Assembly: GCA_023394255.1 (NCBI GenBank)
Contig: JAEXAZ010000064.1
Location: 1 to 13,956, forward strand
Source of the DNA: Bacillota bacterium
GTDB taxonomy: Bacteria > Bacillota > Clostridia > Oscillospirales > Ruminococcaceae
Reading direction: 5' to 3'
DNA: 13,956 bases
This document shows, one piece after another, positions 7,288 to 13,590 of the stretch. The position numbers and the translations under genes were made by a program. Numbering within the stretch: the stretch's first letter is position 1; every line of letters starts with the position of its first letter. The notes beneath the pieces are model-generated. The model was given only the letters and a program-made list of their open reading frames with translations, was not told the DNA's origin and did no database searches.

Positions 7288-9069
7288 GTGAGTGTATTTG
7301 GGGTAATCAGTATGTTCGGCGGACTCGCGCTGTTTCTTTACGGCATGTCGCTGCTCGGGACTGGACTGGAGCGTGCTTCGGGCGGAAGGCTCGAACAGAC
7401 GCTGGAAAAACTGACGGATACTGTATTTAAGGGAGTTCTGCTGGGTGCGCTTGTGACGGCGGCCATCCAGTCTTCTTCGGCTACCACCGTCATTGTTGTG
7501 GGACTTGTAAATGCCAAAGTGCTGAAGCTGCGCAATGCTATCGGCGTCATTATGGGCGCCAATATTGGAACTACGATTACCGCCCATATCCTGCGTCTGG
7601 GCGGTTCCGAGTCAACCGGTTTTTTGATGGCATTTCTCAAACCGGCAACCATCGCCCCGCTGGCGCTGATTGCCGGTGTTTTGTTGTTCCTGTCGTCTAA
7701 AACGGACCGCCGGCGCGATGTGGGGCAGATTCTGCTTGGCTTCGGCATCCTGTTCACCGGTATGTTTACGATGGAAGCGGCTGTGAAGCCGCTGGCAGGT
7801 TCCCCGGCTTTCGGGGCGGCATTCACCGCGTTCGGTGATATTCCGCTGCTTGGTGTTCTGGTGGGCGCGGTGGTCACCGCGGTCATTCAGTCTTCTTCCG
7901 CGTCCGTGGGCATCCTGCAGGCGCTCACGACCACCGGGCAGATTACGTTTGCCATGGCGTTTCCGATCATTATGGGCCAGAATATCGGAACGTGTATCAC
8001 GCCGGTCCTTGCATCGATCGGCGCTTCCAAAAACGCAAAGCGCTCCGCCTGCGTCCATGTGACGTTCAATGTGATCGGAACCGTTATATTTTTCATCATG
8101 GGGTATACGGTTCAGTCCATATATCCCCTGCCGTTCTGGAATCTCCCGATTGACAAAGGCGGTATTGCGAATTTCCACACGGTGTTCAATATCGCTGTTA
8201 CACTGATGTTCATCCCTTTGGCCGGCGTGCTTGAAAAAATTGCCTGTGCCATTGTGAAGGACCGCTCCCATGGATCGGAAACGGAAGGAACGGCGCCCTT
8301 CACTTTGGATGACCGCCTCCTGGTTGCTCCCGGCCTTGCCGTGGAGCATACCCGCGAAGCGGTAGTCCGGATGGGCGAACTGGCACGCGGGAATTTTATC
8401 AGCGCGGCTGGCCTGATGAGGAATTACGACGAAAAAGAATTTGAACATATCAACGAAAACGAAGATCTGGTGGACAAGTTGGAGGACAGCGTGGAAACTT
8501 ACCTGCTGAAACTGTCCCACCGGGAACTTTCCGAAAGCGACAGCCGTTCGGTTTCCGAGCTGCTGCGGACCTGCGGGGAATTTGAGCGCATGGCCGACCA
8601 TGCGCTCAATGTTGCGGAAAGCGCACAGAGGCTGAAGAAGAGCAAATCGGAATTTTCCAAAAAGGCGGCGGAACAGCTTGGCGCGATCAGCGAGGCGGTC
8701 ATCGAAATTATGGATCTTGCGATTGATGCTTTTAAAACCCGCAATTTCACGGCGGCGGGCAATATTGAGCCGCTGGAGGAAGTCATCGATGTCATGGAGC
8801 AGACCCTCAAGGACCGGCATATTGAGCGTCTCCGCAAAGGCAAGTGCACCGTAGACGCCGCGTTCCCGTTTGTCGAAACCCTGTCCGATCTGGAACGGAT
8901 TGCCGACCATTGCTCCAACGTGGGCGTTTCGGTGCTGACCTATGACAGTGATCAGAATGTGATCGACCGACATGACTACGTGCACAAACTGCATAAGGGG
9001 CAGACGGAAAACTATCTGGACAAATATACGGTTTACAGTACGAAATATATTTCCCGCATTAAAAAATAG
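7288..9069 (+). CDS. Na+/phosphate cotransporter with C-terminal PhoU domain
   Basis: This is a 593-residue inner-membrane symporter of the Na/Pi cotransporter family (NptA/YjbB type), importing or exporting phosphate coupled to sodium. The membrane half (about 1-335) contains the two inverted-repeat signatures expected for the family, QSSSATT at Gln61 and QSSSAS at Gln201, each in a long hydrophobic context. A cytoplasmic PhoU-like helical domain follows from about residue 350, with paired metal-site motifs FERMADHALNV and LERIADHCSNV. The GTG start at 7288 follows an in-frame TAA (7285-7287), so no longer form is possible. The SD is weak, and an ATG at 7312 would remove the first hydrophobic residues. 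The gene is flanked by terminators and is probably monocistronic. PhoU fusions suggest feedback by phosphate status; transport direction cannot be read from sequence. Confidence 0.92.
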   Translation: MSVFGVISMFGGLALFLYGMSLLGTGLERASGGRLEQTLEKLTDTVFKGVLLGALVTAAIQSSSATTVIVVGLVNAKVLKLRNAIGVIMGANIGTTITAHILRLGGSESTGFLMAFLKPATIAPLALIAGVLLFLSSKTDRRRDVGQILLGFGILFTGMFTMEAAVKPLAGSPAFGAAFTAFGDIPLLGVLVGAVVTAVIQSSSASVGILQALTTTGQITFAMAFPIIMGQNIGTCITPVLASIGASKNAKRSACVHVTFNVIGTVIFFIMGYTVQSIYPLPFWNLPIDKGGIANFHTVFNIAVTLMFIPLAGVLEKIACAIVKDRSHGSETEGTAPFTLDDRLLVAPGLAVEHTREAVVRMGELARGNFISAAGLMRNYDEKEFEHINENEDLVDKLEDSVETYLLKLSHRELSESDSRSVSELLRTCGEFERMADHALNVAESAQRLKKSKSEFSKKAAEQLGAISEAVIEIMDLAIDAFKTRNFTAAGNIEPLEEVIDVMEQTLKDRHIERLRKGKCTVDAAFPFVETLSDLERIADHCSNVGVSVLTYDSDQNVIDRHDYVHKLHKGQTENYLDKYTVYSTKYISRIKK

Positions 9070-9075
9070 ACAAAT

Positions 9076-9109
9076 AAAAACCCTGTCCGGTTTTCCGGAC
9101 AGGATTTTT
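9076..9109. terminator. Bidirectional terminator between convergent genes
   Basis: A perfect 9-bp stem (CCTGTCCGG at 9082-9090, CCGGACAGG at 9095-9103) closes on a TTTT loop. It is flanked by an A run on the left (9076-9080) and ATTTTT on the right (9104-9109). It therefore has a T tract in both reading directions and sits between the plus-strand transporter and the minus-strand deacetylase, whose stop is just beyond it. Confidence 0.88.
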
Positions 9110-9110
9110 A

Positions 9111-10082
9111 CTATTCCACGGGAATATAGGGCAGATCAAATTTTGAAATTTCCAATCCCTGATCGCGTACCTGATCGATCAGTTGCCCGAGGATTGCCGC
9201 ATTGTCACGGCTTACGGCATGAAGCAGATAAATGGCGCCTTCGTGGATGTACTCGGTGGTCCGGGCAAGCGCTTTCTCCTCACCGGGCTGGTTGTTGGGG
9301 TCCCAGTCGGAATAGGCAAAACTCCAAAGCACGGTGGTATAGCCCATCTGCTGTACCATGGCAAGCGTCTGTTCACTGAACGCGCCTTCGGGCGGGCGGT
9401 AAAGATACATTTCGTAGTCAAAATGTTCCAGCATATAGTCATGCAGGTCGCTGATATCGGATTTCGCCTCCGCAAGGGTTTTCTGGGTAGGGTTCCAATG
9501 ATGGTTTGTGTGGTTGCCCACGATATGTCCTTCATCAATCATTCGCTGCACGAGCTCCGGTTCCGACTTTACAAACGGCAGCGTGACAAAAAAAACAGCG
9601 CTTGCGCCCTTTTCTTTCAGAGTATCCAGAATCTGCGGCGTATAGCCGTTTTCATAGCCTTCATCAAAGGTGAGGTAAAATTTCCCGCTGCCTTTTGGAG
9701 CGATAAAATATGCGCCGTATTTCCCATAAGTATCCTGCAACCCTTCGGTATCTGTGGTGCGGTTGGTATCGGGGTCCCGCCGGACGCCCGGCCCCCATTT
9801 TACCTGACTAGCGCTATGAGCACCGATTTTATTAAAATCGGTGCTCATAGTCGGCTTTACTGCGCTTTCAACATCAGATGCCGTATCCTCCAGCTCTTCT
9901 TCCAGTTCGGATACCGGCTGCGGTTCCGACGAAGCTGCCGGAGAAGCTGCCGGGGAGGCCGCGGGAGAAGCTGCTACAGAGGTAGTGGGAGCGCTGGACG
10001 CCCCGGCGTTGCCGGTGTTGGTACAACCAATCATACCGGTTACAATAGCGAGCGTCAAAACCAAGGTCATAAACGCTTTCAT
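9111..10082 (-). CDS. pdaA: PdaA-like polysaccharide deacetylase lipoprotein
   Basis: This carbohydrate esterase 4 (NodB-fold) protein has 323 residues. PdaA enzymes de-N-acetylate muramic acid during formation of the delta-lactam of spore cortex peptidoglycan. Catalytic-domain marks are YLTFDEGYENGYT (Asp140, then Glu141 where many relatives have Asn or Asp), the zinc motif HTNHH (His191, His195), RPPEGAFSE (229-237), VLWSFAYSDWDPNNQP and LLHAVSRDN (His288). The N-terminus is a lipoprotein signal with lipobox MIGC (Cys20). A low-complexity linker of Ser-Pro-Ala-Ala repeats (37-51) and an acidic stretch (ELEEELEDTASD) follow, making it longer than B. subtilis PdaA (about 263). Residues about 78-90 are encoded by a perfect palindrome. 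GAAAGGAAG precedes the ATG. Family is sure; the sporulation role is inferred, since a surface lipoprotein form could act on vegetative wall. Confidence 0.88.
   Translation of the reverse strand: MKAFMTLVLTLAIVTGMIGCTNTGNAGASSAPTTSVAASPAASPAASPAASSEPQPVSELEEELEDTASDVESAVKPTMSTDFNKIGAHSASQVKWGPGVRRDPDTNRTTDTEGLQDTYGKYGAYFIAPKGSGKFYLTFDEGYENGYTPQILDTLKEKGASAVFFVTLPFVKSEPELVQRMIDEGHIVGNHTNHHWNPTQKTLAEAKSDISDLHDYMLEHFDYEMYLYRPPEGAFSEQTLAMVQQMGYTTVLWSFAYSDWDPNNQPGEEKALARTTEYIHEGAIYLLHAVSRDNAAILGQLIDQVRDQGLEISKFDLPYIPVE
9814..9850. repeat. Perfect 37-base palindrome inside the deacetylase gene
   Basis: Arms of 18 bases (left arm ctatgagcaccgatttta, 9814-9831; right arm 9833-9850) are exact reverse complements around the single base at 9832. 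On the minus strand it reads in frame as Met-Ser-Thr-Asp-Phe-Asn-Lys-Ile-Gly-Ala-His, between the linker and the catalytic domain. Read on the other strand in the matching frame it gives almost the same peptide (Ile instead of Asn). No U tract follows, so it does not look like a normal terminator. No second copy occurs in the window. Confidence 0.97.
9930..9974 (-). repeat. Ser-Pro-Ala-Ala coding repeat in the deacetylase linker
   Basis: Three imperfect 12-base units encode consecutive Ala-Ala-Ser-Pro blocks (residues 37-51 of the deacetylase), just after the lipobox. Such a linker probably spaces the catalytic domain from the membrane. Copy number of short coding repeats like this may vary between strains. 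Confidence 0.75.
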
Positions 10083-10191
10083 AGGATTCTTCCTTTCACT
10101 GTATACTGGAAAGCTAAGATTGTCAATGAAATAAAAATGCTTTATTTCGGAGTTAGTTTGTGCAGTTAAGCTGTGAATAACACAATCTTAG

Positions 10192-10797
10192 TCAGGAATT
10201 ATTTTCCATTTTAATTGGAATCCGTGTGCCCGATACTGCGTAAAGTTCGGAGGAATCCACCGATGTATCCACATCGAAATAAGGATTCAGGGAGATGGTC
10301 AGCGTTTTTGCGGCCGGGAGCGGCATTGTGAGCTGGATCGCATTTGCATCATGATTGGAATTGACGGCACTTCTGCCCTGCGGGTGGCAGATGATCGCGC
10401 GCCCGCCCGGCGCAAGCAGGTTGTGCAGCTGGCGGATTATGCTGCCCCGGTTCTCAAACAGCGGAAATGCGCCGCAGATGATGGCGCAGTCGAACTCCTC
10501 CCCGGCAATTTCCATAATGTCCGCACAGCGGAACTCCACGCGCGGATCAACGCAGTTTTCTTTTGCGACGCGTATCATTTCCGGCGAAAAATCGACGGCC
10601 AGAATGCGGGACGGATTTTTTTCCAACAAAAAGGGCTCTAAACTTCCGGTCCCGCTTGCCACATCCAGAATACGGGCGCCCTCTTTCAGATCACAAAGCT
10701 CCGCAAAACAGCGGAGCTTTCCGGGATCTGCGGGAAATTCGGCGTCCCAGCGATCGGCCAGCTGGTTAAAATAAGCAATTAAAGAGGGTTTGTCCAT
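10192..10797 (-). CDS. Class I SAM-dependent methyltransferase, substrate unknown
   Basis: This 201-residue soluble protein has a Rossmann-fold methyltransferase core. Motif I is ILDVASGTGSLEPFL (about 43-57), which binds S-adenosylmethionine. The acidic end of strand 2 is Asp69 in ILAVDFSPEMI, motif II lies near FDCAIICGAFPLF (102-114), and LHNLLAPGGRAII (124-136) is the post-motif segment. The N-terminus, AYFNQLADRWDAEF, resembles the start of many UbiE/small-molecule methyltransferases. The C-terminal third (from about 145) is not recognisable and probably determines substrate. The ATG is preceded by GAAAGGAA at suitable spacing. The Nudix gene ends only 40 bases upstream on the same strand, so the two are likely co-transcribed. 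The substrate cannot be inferred. The 109-base gap down to the deacetylase start holds only a short AT-rich hairpin (10128-10148). Confidence 0.85.
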   Translation of the reverse strand: MDKPSLIAYFNQLADRWDAEFPADPGKLRCFAELCDLKEGARILDVASGTGSLEPFLLEKNPSRILAVDFSPEMIRVAKENCVDPRVEFRCADIMEIAGEEFDCAIICGAFPLFENRGSIIRQLHNLLAPGGRAIICHPQGRSAVNSNHDANAIQLTMPLPAAKTLTISLNPYFDVDTSVDSSELYAVSGTRIPIKMENNS

Positions 10798-10837
10798 ATT
10801 GTTAAGGTTCCTTTCTCATGAAAAAATCGCGAAGCGT

Positions 10838-11389
10838 TTACGGGCGGATCCGACCCGCGTCGCGCAGGGTTTTATATTTGAGGATTCCAAGCTGGGTCTT
10901 TGCGTCCGGGATTTTGCCCGCAAGCACCAGTTCCACAGCCTCGGCTATTGGGATTTTCTGAACGGTTAAAAATTCGCCGGGATCGAGATGCTGAGCACCT
11001 TCGGTCAGCCCGGCGGCGTAAAAAACATGAATGATTTCATTGTCGTAGGCACAGGTGGGATAGAGTGTCGCCAGAGGCTCAAAAATGTTTGCTTTGCAGC
11101 CGCATTCCTCCAGCAGCTCGCGCCGGCCGCACTCTGCCGGGTCCTCCCCTTTTTCGAGCTTTCCGGCCGGAAGCTCCAGAAGTACTTCCCCGAATGGGTA
11201 GCGGAATTGGGAGACAAACAGGATGTTTTCCTCGCCGTCCACGGCAAGCACCGCGACACCCCCGTTGTGCTCCACAACCTCGCGGAAAGCGGTCCGTCCG
11301 TCTTCAAGCTCGACCTTGTCACGCCGGAGACTGAGTATTTTACCCTGATACAGCAGGGTGGATTCCAGCTTTTTTTCATAATGCCGCAT
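10838..11389 (-). CDS. Nudix hydrolase, ADP-ribose pyrophosphatase-like
   Basis: This 183-residue protein is probably a cytosolic ADP-ribose pyrophosphatase (NudF/YqkG type), splitting ADP-ribose to AMP and ribose 5-phosphate. The Nudix box spans residues 76-98: Gly76, Glu82 and RELLEECGC (90-98), with metal-binding Glu91, Glu94 and Glu95. Upstream lie FREVVEHNGGVAVLAV and QFRYPFGEVLLELPAGKLE, which are typical of the ADP-ribose clade. The last position of the box is Cys98 where an aliphatic residue is usual. The start at 11389 is set by AAGGAGG (plus positions 11398-11404). The frame stays open far upstream, but that part runs antisense to the peptidase gene and has no family support. It is transcribed divergently from the peptidase gene and lies upstream of the methyltransferase. 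Exact substrate within the nucleotide-sugar group is uncertain. Confidence 0.9.
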   Translation of the reverse strand: MRHYEKKLESTLLYQGKILSLRRDKVELEDGRTAFREVVEHNGGVAVLAVDGEENILFVSQFRYPFGEVLLELPAGKLEKGEDPAECGRRELLEECGCKANIFEPLATLYPTCAYDNEIIHVFYAAGLTEGAQHLDPGEFLTVQKIPIAEAVELVLAGKIPDAKTQLGILKYKTLRDAGRIRP

Positions 11390-11414
11390 TGGAAAAACCT
11401 CCTTGCCGATTCGT

Positions 11415-11438
11415 CCTGCCGTGCTCCCGGACGGCAGG
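11415..11438. promoter_or_regulatory. Inverted repeat in the Nudix/peptidase divergent region
   Basis: CCTGCCGT (11415-11422) and ACGGCAGG (11431-11438) form a perfect 8-bp dyad around an 8-base spacer, between two divergent genes. It could be an operator or a hairpin in the Nudix 5' leader. A TATAAT (11448-11453) lies next to it on the plus strand, but I see no good -35, so the promoter itself is unproven. Confidence 0.4.
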
Positions 11439-11481
11439 GAAATCGCGTATAATCCAAGCTTTCCCCTACATAAACTGGCGT

Positions 11482-11489
11482 AGAGGTGA
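11482..11489 (+). promoter_or_regulatory. Shine-Dalgarno that sets the M14 peptidase start
   Basis: AGAGGTGA resembles AGGAGGTGA and ends 5 bases before ATG 11495. The earlier in-frame GTG (11486) is inside this element, so the ATG is preferred. Confidence 0.65.
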
Positions 11490-11494
11490 AGCGA

Positions 11495-12397
11495 ATGTTT
11501 GACGGGTTTTACAAAGAGCCGCCATGCTATGAAAATATGCACCGCGCAGTGTGCGAACTGGGAAACAGGTTCCCGGGGCTCCGCACTTTCCCGATCGGAA
11601 AGTCGGTGCTGGGACGAAGCATCTATGCGCTGGGAATCGGCGACCTTTATAGGGGCACGCTTTATGTGGGGGGCGTGCATGGGATGGAATGGCTGACCAC
11701 GCTTTTGCTGTTCCGGTTTATGGAAGACCTTTTGTGCGCAATCGAAAGCGGCGCGCCTTTGGCGGATATTGATATCGGCCGCACGCTGGAGAACCGCTCT
11801 GTCATTGTCGTGCCCTGTCTGAACCCGGACGGGGTGGAAATTTCGGTGAACGGGGCGGCTTCCGCGCGCCATCTTGCGGATTTCGTCGAAAAAGCAAGCG
11901 GCGGCGACACCCTGCACTGGCAGGCAAATGCCAGGGGCATCGACCTCAACCACAACTTCAACGCAGGCTTCCAAAAACTCAAGCAGCTGGAACGCGAAGC
12001 CGGCTACACGGCGCCCGGCCCCACACGTTACGGCGGTTCGGTTCCGTGCAGCGAGCCGGAAACGCGCGCGCTTTGCAACTTCTGTACGGCGTTCGAGCTG
12101 CGGCAGGCGTATGCATTCCATTCGCAGGGGGGTGAAATTTATTACCGCTACGGCAGCCATACGCCTGCCCGCTCGCAGCTGATGGCGCAGGTTCTCGCGT
12201 CCGCATCGGGCTATAAGCTGGCGTCGCCGGATGAAATCGCTTCGCACGGCGGCTTTAAGGACTGGTTCATCGATTGCCTGTGCCGGCCGGCGTTTACCAT
12301 TGAAATCGGCCGGGGGACCAATCCGCTGCCGGTGGAAGAACTGGAGCCGATCTATGCGCGGTTACTGGAAATGATGCTCATTTCCATTTTACTGTAA
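11495..12397 (+). CDS. M14-family zinc carboxypeptidase, likely peptidoglycan peptidase
   Basis: This is a 300-residue single-domain metallopeptidase of the M14 (carboxypeptidase A-like) family. Zinc ligands are His62 and Glu65 in VHGMEWLTT and His209 in AFHSQGGEIYYRYG; the catalytic Glu270 lies in FTIEIGRGTNPLP. LNPDG (109-113) and NARGIDLNHNFNAGF (145-159) form the substrate side. The usual DLNRNF has become DLNHNF, so the carboxylate-binding Arg is His153. Relatives with this layout are often gamma-D-glutamyl-diamino acid peptidases that trim murein stem peptides. I see no signal peptide, so a cytosolic role in recycling wall peptides (like MpaA) fits better than an extracellular lysin. 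The start is ATG 11495 because AGAGGTGA just upstream is its SD. The gene stands alone between a divergent Nudix gene and a convergent operon. Confidence 0.85.
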   Translation: MFDGFYKEPPCYENMHRAVCELGNRFPGLRTFPIGKSVLGRSIYALGIGDLYRGTLYVGGVHGMEWLTTLLLFRFMEDLLCAIESGAPLADIDIGRTLENRSVIVVPCLNPDGVEISVNGAASARHLADFVEKASGGDTLHWQANARGIDLNHNFNAGFQKLKQLEREAGYTAPGPTRYGGSVPCSEPETRALCNFCTAFELRQAYAFHSQGGEIYYRYGSHTPARSQLMAQVLASASGYKLASPDEIASHGGFKDWFIDCLCRPAFTIEIGRGTNPLPVEELEPIYARLLEMMLISILL

Positions 12398-12520
12398 AAC
12401 GTCAAAAAAGCATCTGTAAAAAAAAGGGATTTTTTTGGTTCTTTAGTATTATACCGCTTTTCGCACGAAAATGAAAGCAAAAATTTGTAAATATCATGCA
12501 GCCAATCGGGCAAAATGAAT

Positions 12521-12548
12521 GGAGGCCGCCTCGCATGAGGCAGCCTCC
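12521..12548 (-). terminator. Hairpin terminator of the GGGtGRT operon
   Basis: A 12-bp GC-rich stem (arms 12521-12532 and 12537-12548, one G-T wobble) has a 4-base loop. It lies 23 bases past the minus-strand stop and is followed on that strand by ATTCATTTT. The remainder of the 12398-12571 gap is strongly AT-rich. It contains an A8-GGGA-T7 stretch (12418-12436) and a small TTTTCG/CGAAAA dyad (12458-12471). Either might help terminate the peptidase transcript, but neither is convincing. Confidence 0.75.
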
Positions 12549-12571
12549 GTAAAACGAAATGAGTACCGGAA

Positions 12572-13570
12572 TTATTTGAGCGCCTCTTCCACAGCAACCG
12601 CGCAGGCGACGGTAGCGCCGACCATCGGGTTGTTGCCCATGCCGATGAGGCCCATCATTTCCACATGCGCCGGGACGGAGGACGAGCCGGCGAACTGGGC
12701 GTCGCCGTGCATCCTGCCCATCGAGTCGGTCAGGCCGTAGGAAGCGGGACCCGCAGCCACATTGTCCGGATGCAGGGTGCGGCCAGTGCCGCCGCCGGAG
12801 GCGACAGAGAAATATTTGACGTCGTTTTCATACGACCACTTCTTGTAAGTGCCGGCGACCAGATGCTGGAAGCGGGTCGGGTTGGTGGAGTTGCCGGTGA
12901 TGGAAACGTCCACTTTCTCGTGTTTCATGATGGCAACGCCTTCAAGGACATCGTTGGCGCCATAGCATTTTACTTTGGCGCGCTCACCGTCGGAATAGGC
13001 GGTTTCGCCCAGAATCCTGAGCTCGCCGCTGGCGAAGTCATAATCGGTATTTACATAGGTAAAACCGTTGATTCTGGAGATGATAAAGGCGGCATCTTTG
13101 CCCAGCCCGTTGAGGATGATGCGCAGCGGTTCCTTGCGGGCTTTGTTTGCGTTTCTCGCAATGCCGATGGCGCCTTCCGCGGCCGCGAAGGACTCATGTC
13201 CGGCGAGGAAGCAGAAACACTTGGTTTCATCTCTCAGCAGCATGGCGCCGAGGTTGCCGTGGCCGAGGCCGACATTGCGCTGCTCGGCGACAGAGCCGGG
13301 GATGCAGAACGCCTGCAGGCCGATGCCGATTGCTTCGGAAGCGTCGGCGGCCTTCTTACAGGATTTTTTGATTGCGACAGCGCAGCCGAGGGTATAAGCC
13401 CAGACAGCGTTTTCAAAAGCGATCATCTGAACGCCTTTTACGATCTTTTCGACATCAATGCCCTTTGCAGCGCAGATATCTTTTGCGTCTTCGAGAGAAG
13501 CAATGCCGTATTCCTTCATACAGGCTTCAATTTTGGGCATTCTTCTTTCCTGTCCTTCAAACTTAACCAT
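12572..13570 (-). CDS. GGGtGRT family protein
   Basis: This 332-residue protein carries the family-naming motif GGGTGRT at residues 259-265 (SVASGGGTGRTLHPDN). Other conserved-looking blocks are AFCIPGSVAEQRNVGLGHGN (88-107), FLAGHESFAAAEGAIG (121-136) and the C-terminal MMGLIGMGNNPMVGATVA (305-322). Glycine-rich loops, a His-Gly pair and several cysteines (89, 118, 120, 202) suggest a ligand- or cofactor-binding protein, but I know of no proven reaction. No signal peptide or TM helix is evident apart from short glycine-rich hydrophobic stretches. AAGGAGGT precedes the ATG, and the upstream gene ends 20 bases before it, so the two form an operon. The partner resembles an Fe-S scaffold protein, which hints at a metal-cluster role by association only. 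Confidence 0.87.
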   Translation of the reverse strand: MVKFEGQERRMPKIEACMKEYGIASLEDAKDICAAKGIDVEKIVKGVQMIAFENAVWAYTLGCAVAIKKSCKKAADASEAIGIGLQAFCIPGSVAEQRNVGLGHGNLGAMLLRDETKCFCFLAGHESFAAAEGAIGIARNANKARKEPLRIILNGLGKDAAFIISRINGFTYVNTDYDFASGELRILGETAYSDGERAKVKCYGANDVLEGVAIMKHEKVDVSITGNSTNPTRFQHLVAGTYKKWSYENDVKYFSVASGGGTGRTLHPDNVAAGPASYGLTDSMGRMHGDAQFAGSSSVPAHVEMMGLIGMGNNPMVGATVACAVAVEEALK

Positions 13571-13590
13571 GTTGTTACCTCCTTCTCCTC

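Noticed and set aside
7612..8994. 460-residue minus-strand open frame across the phosphate transporter
   Set aside because: Antisense shadow with His/Arg/Asn-rich low-information composition and no start signal or family resemblance.
10098..10126. TTGACA (10121-10126) with TACAGT (10098-10103), 17-base spacing, as a deacetylase promoter
   Set aside because: The predicted transcript start would fall within the gene's own Shine-Dalgarno sequence (10089-10097), so this pair is unlikely to drive the gene.
10128..10148. 8-bp AT-only hairpin between the methyltransferase and deacetylase genes
   Set aside because: The stem GAAATAAA/TTTATTTC is nearly all A-T and weak, so I do not call it a terminator.
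9183..10169. 328-residue plus-strand frame opposite the deacetylase
   Set aside because: Shadow of the deacetylase gene; it shares the palindrome-encoded peptide only because the palindrome reads alike on both strands.
11390..12247. Long N-terminal extension of the Nudix frame
   Set aside because: The extension is antisense to the M14 peptidase, while a strong SD and a family-typical start exist at 11389.
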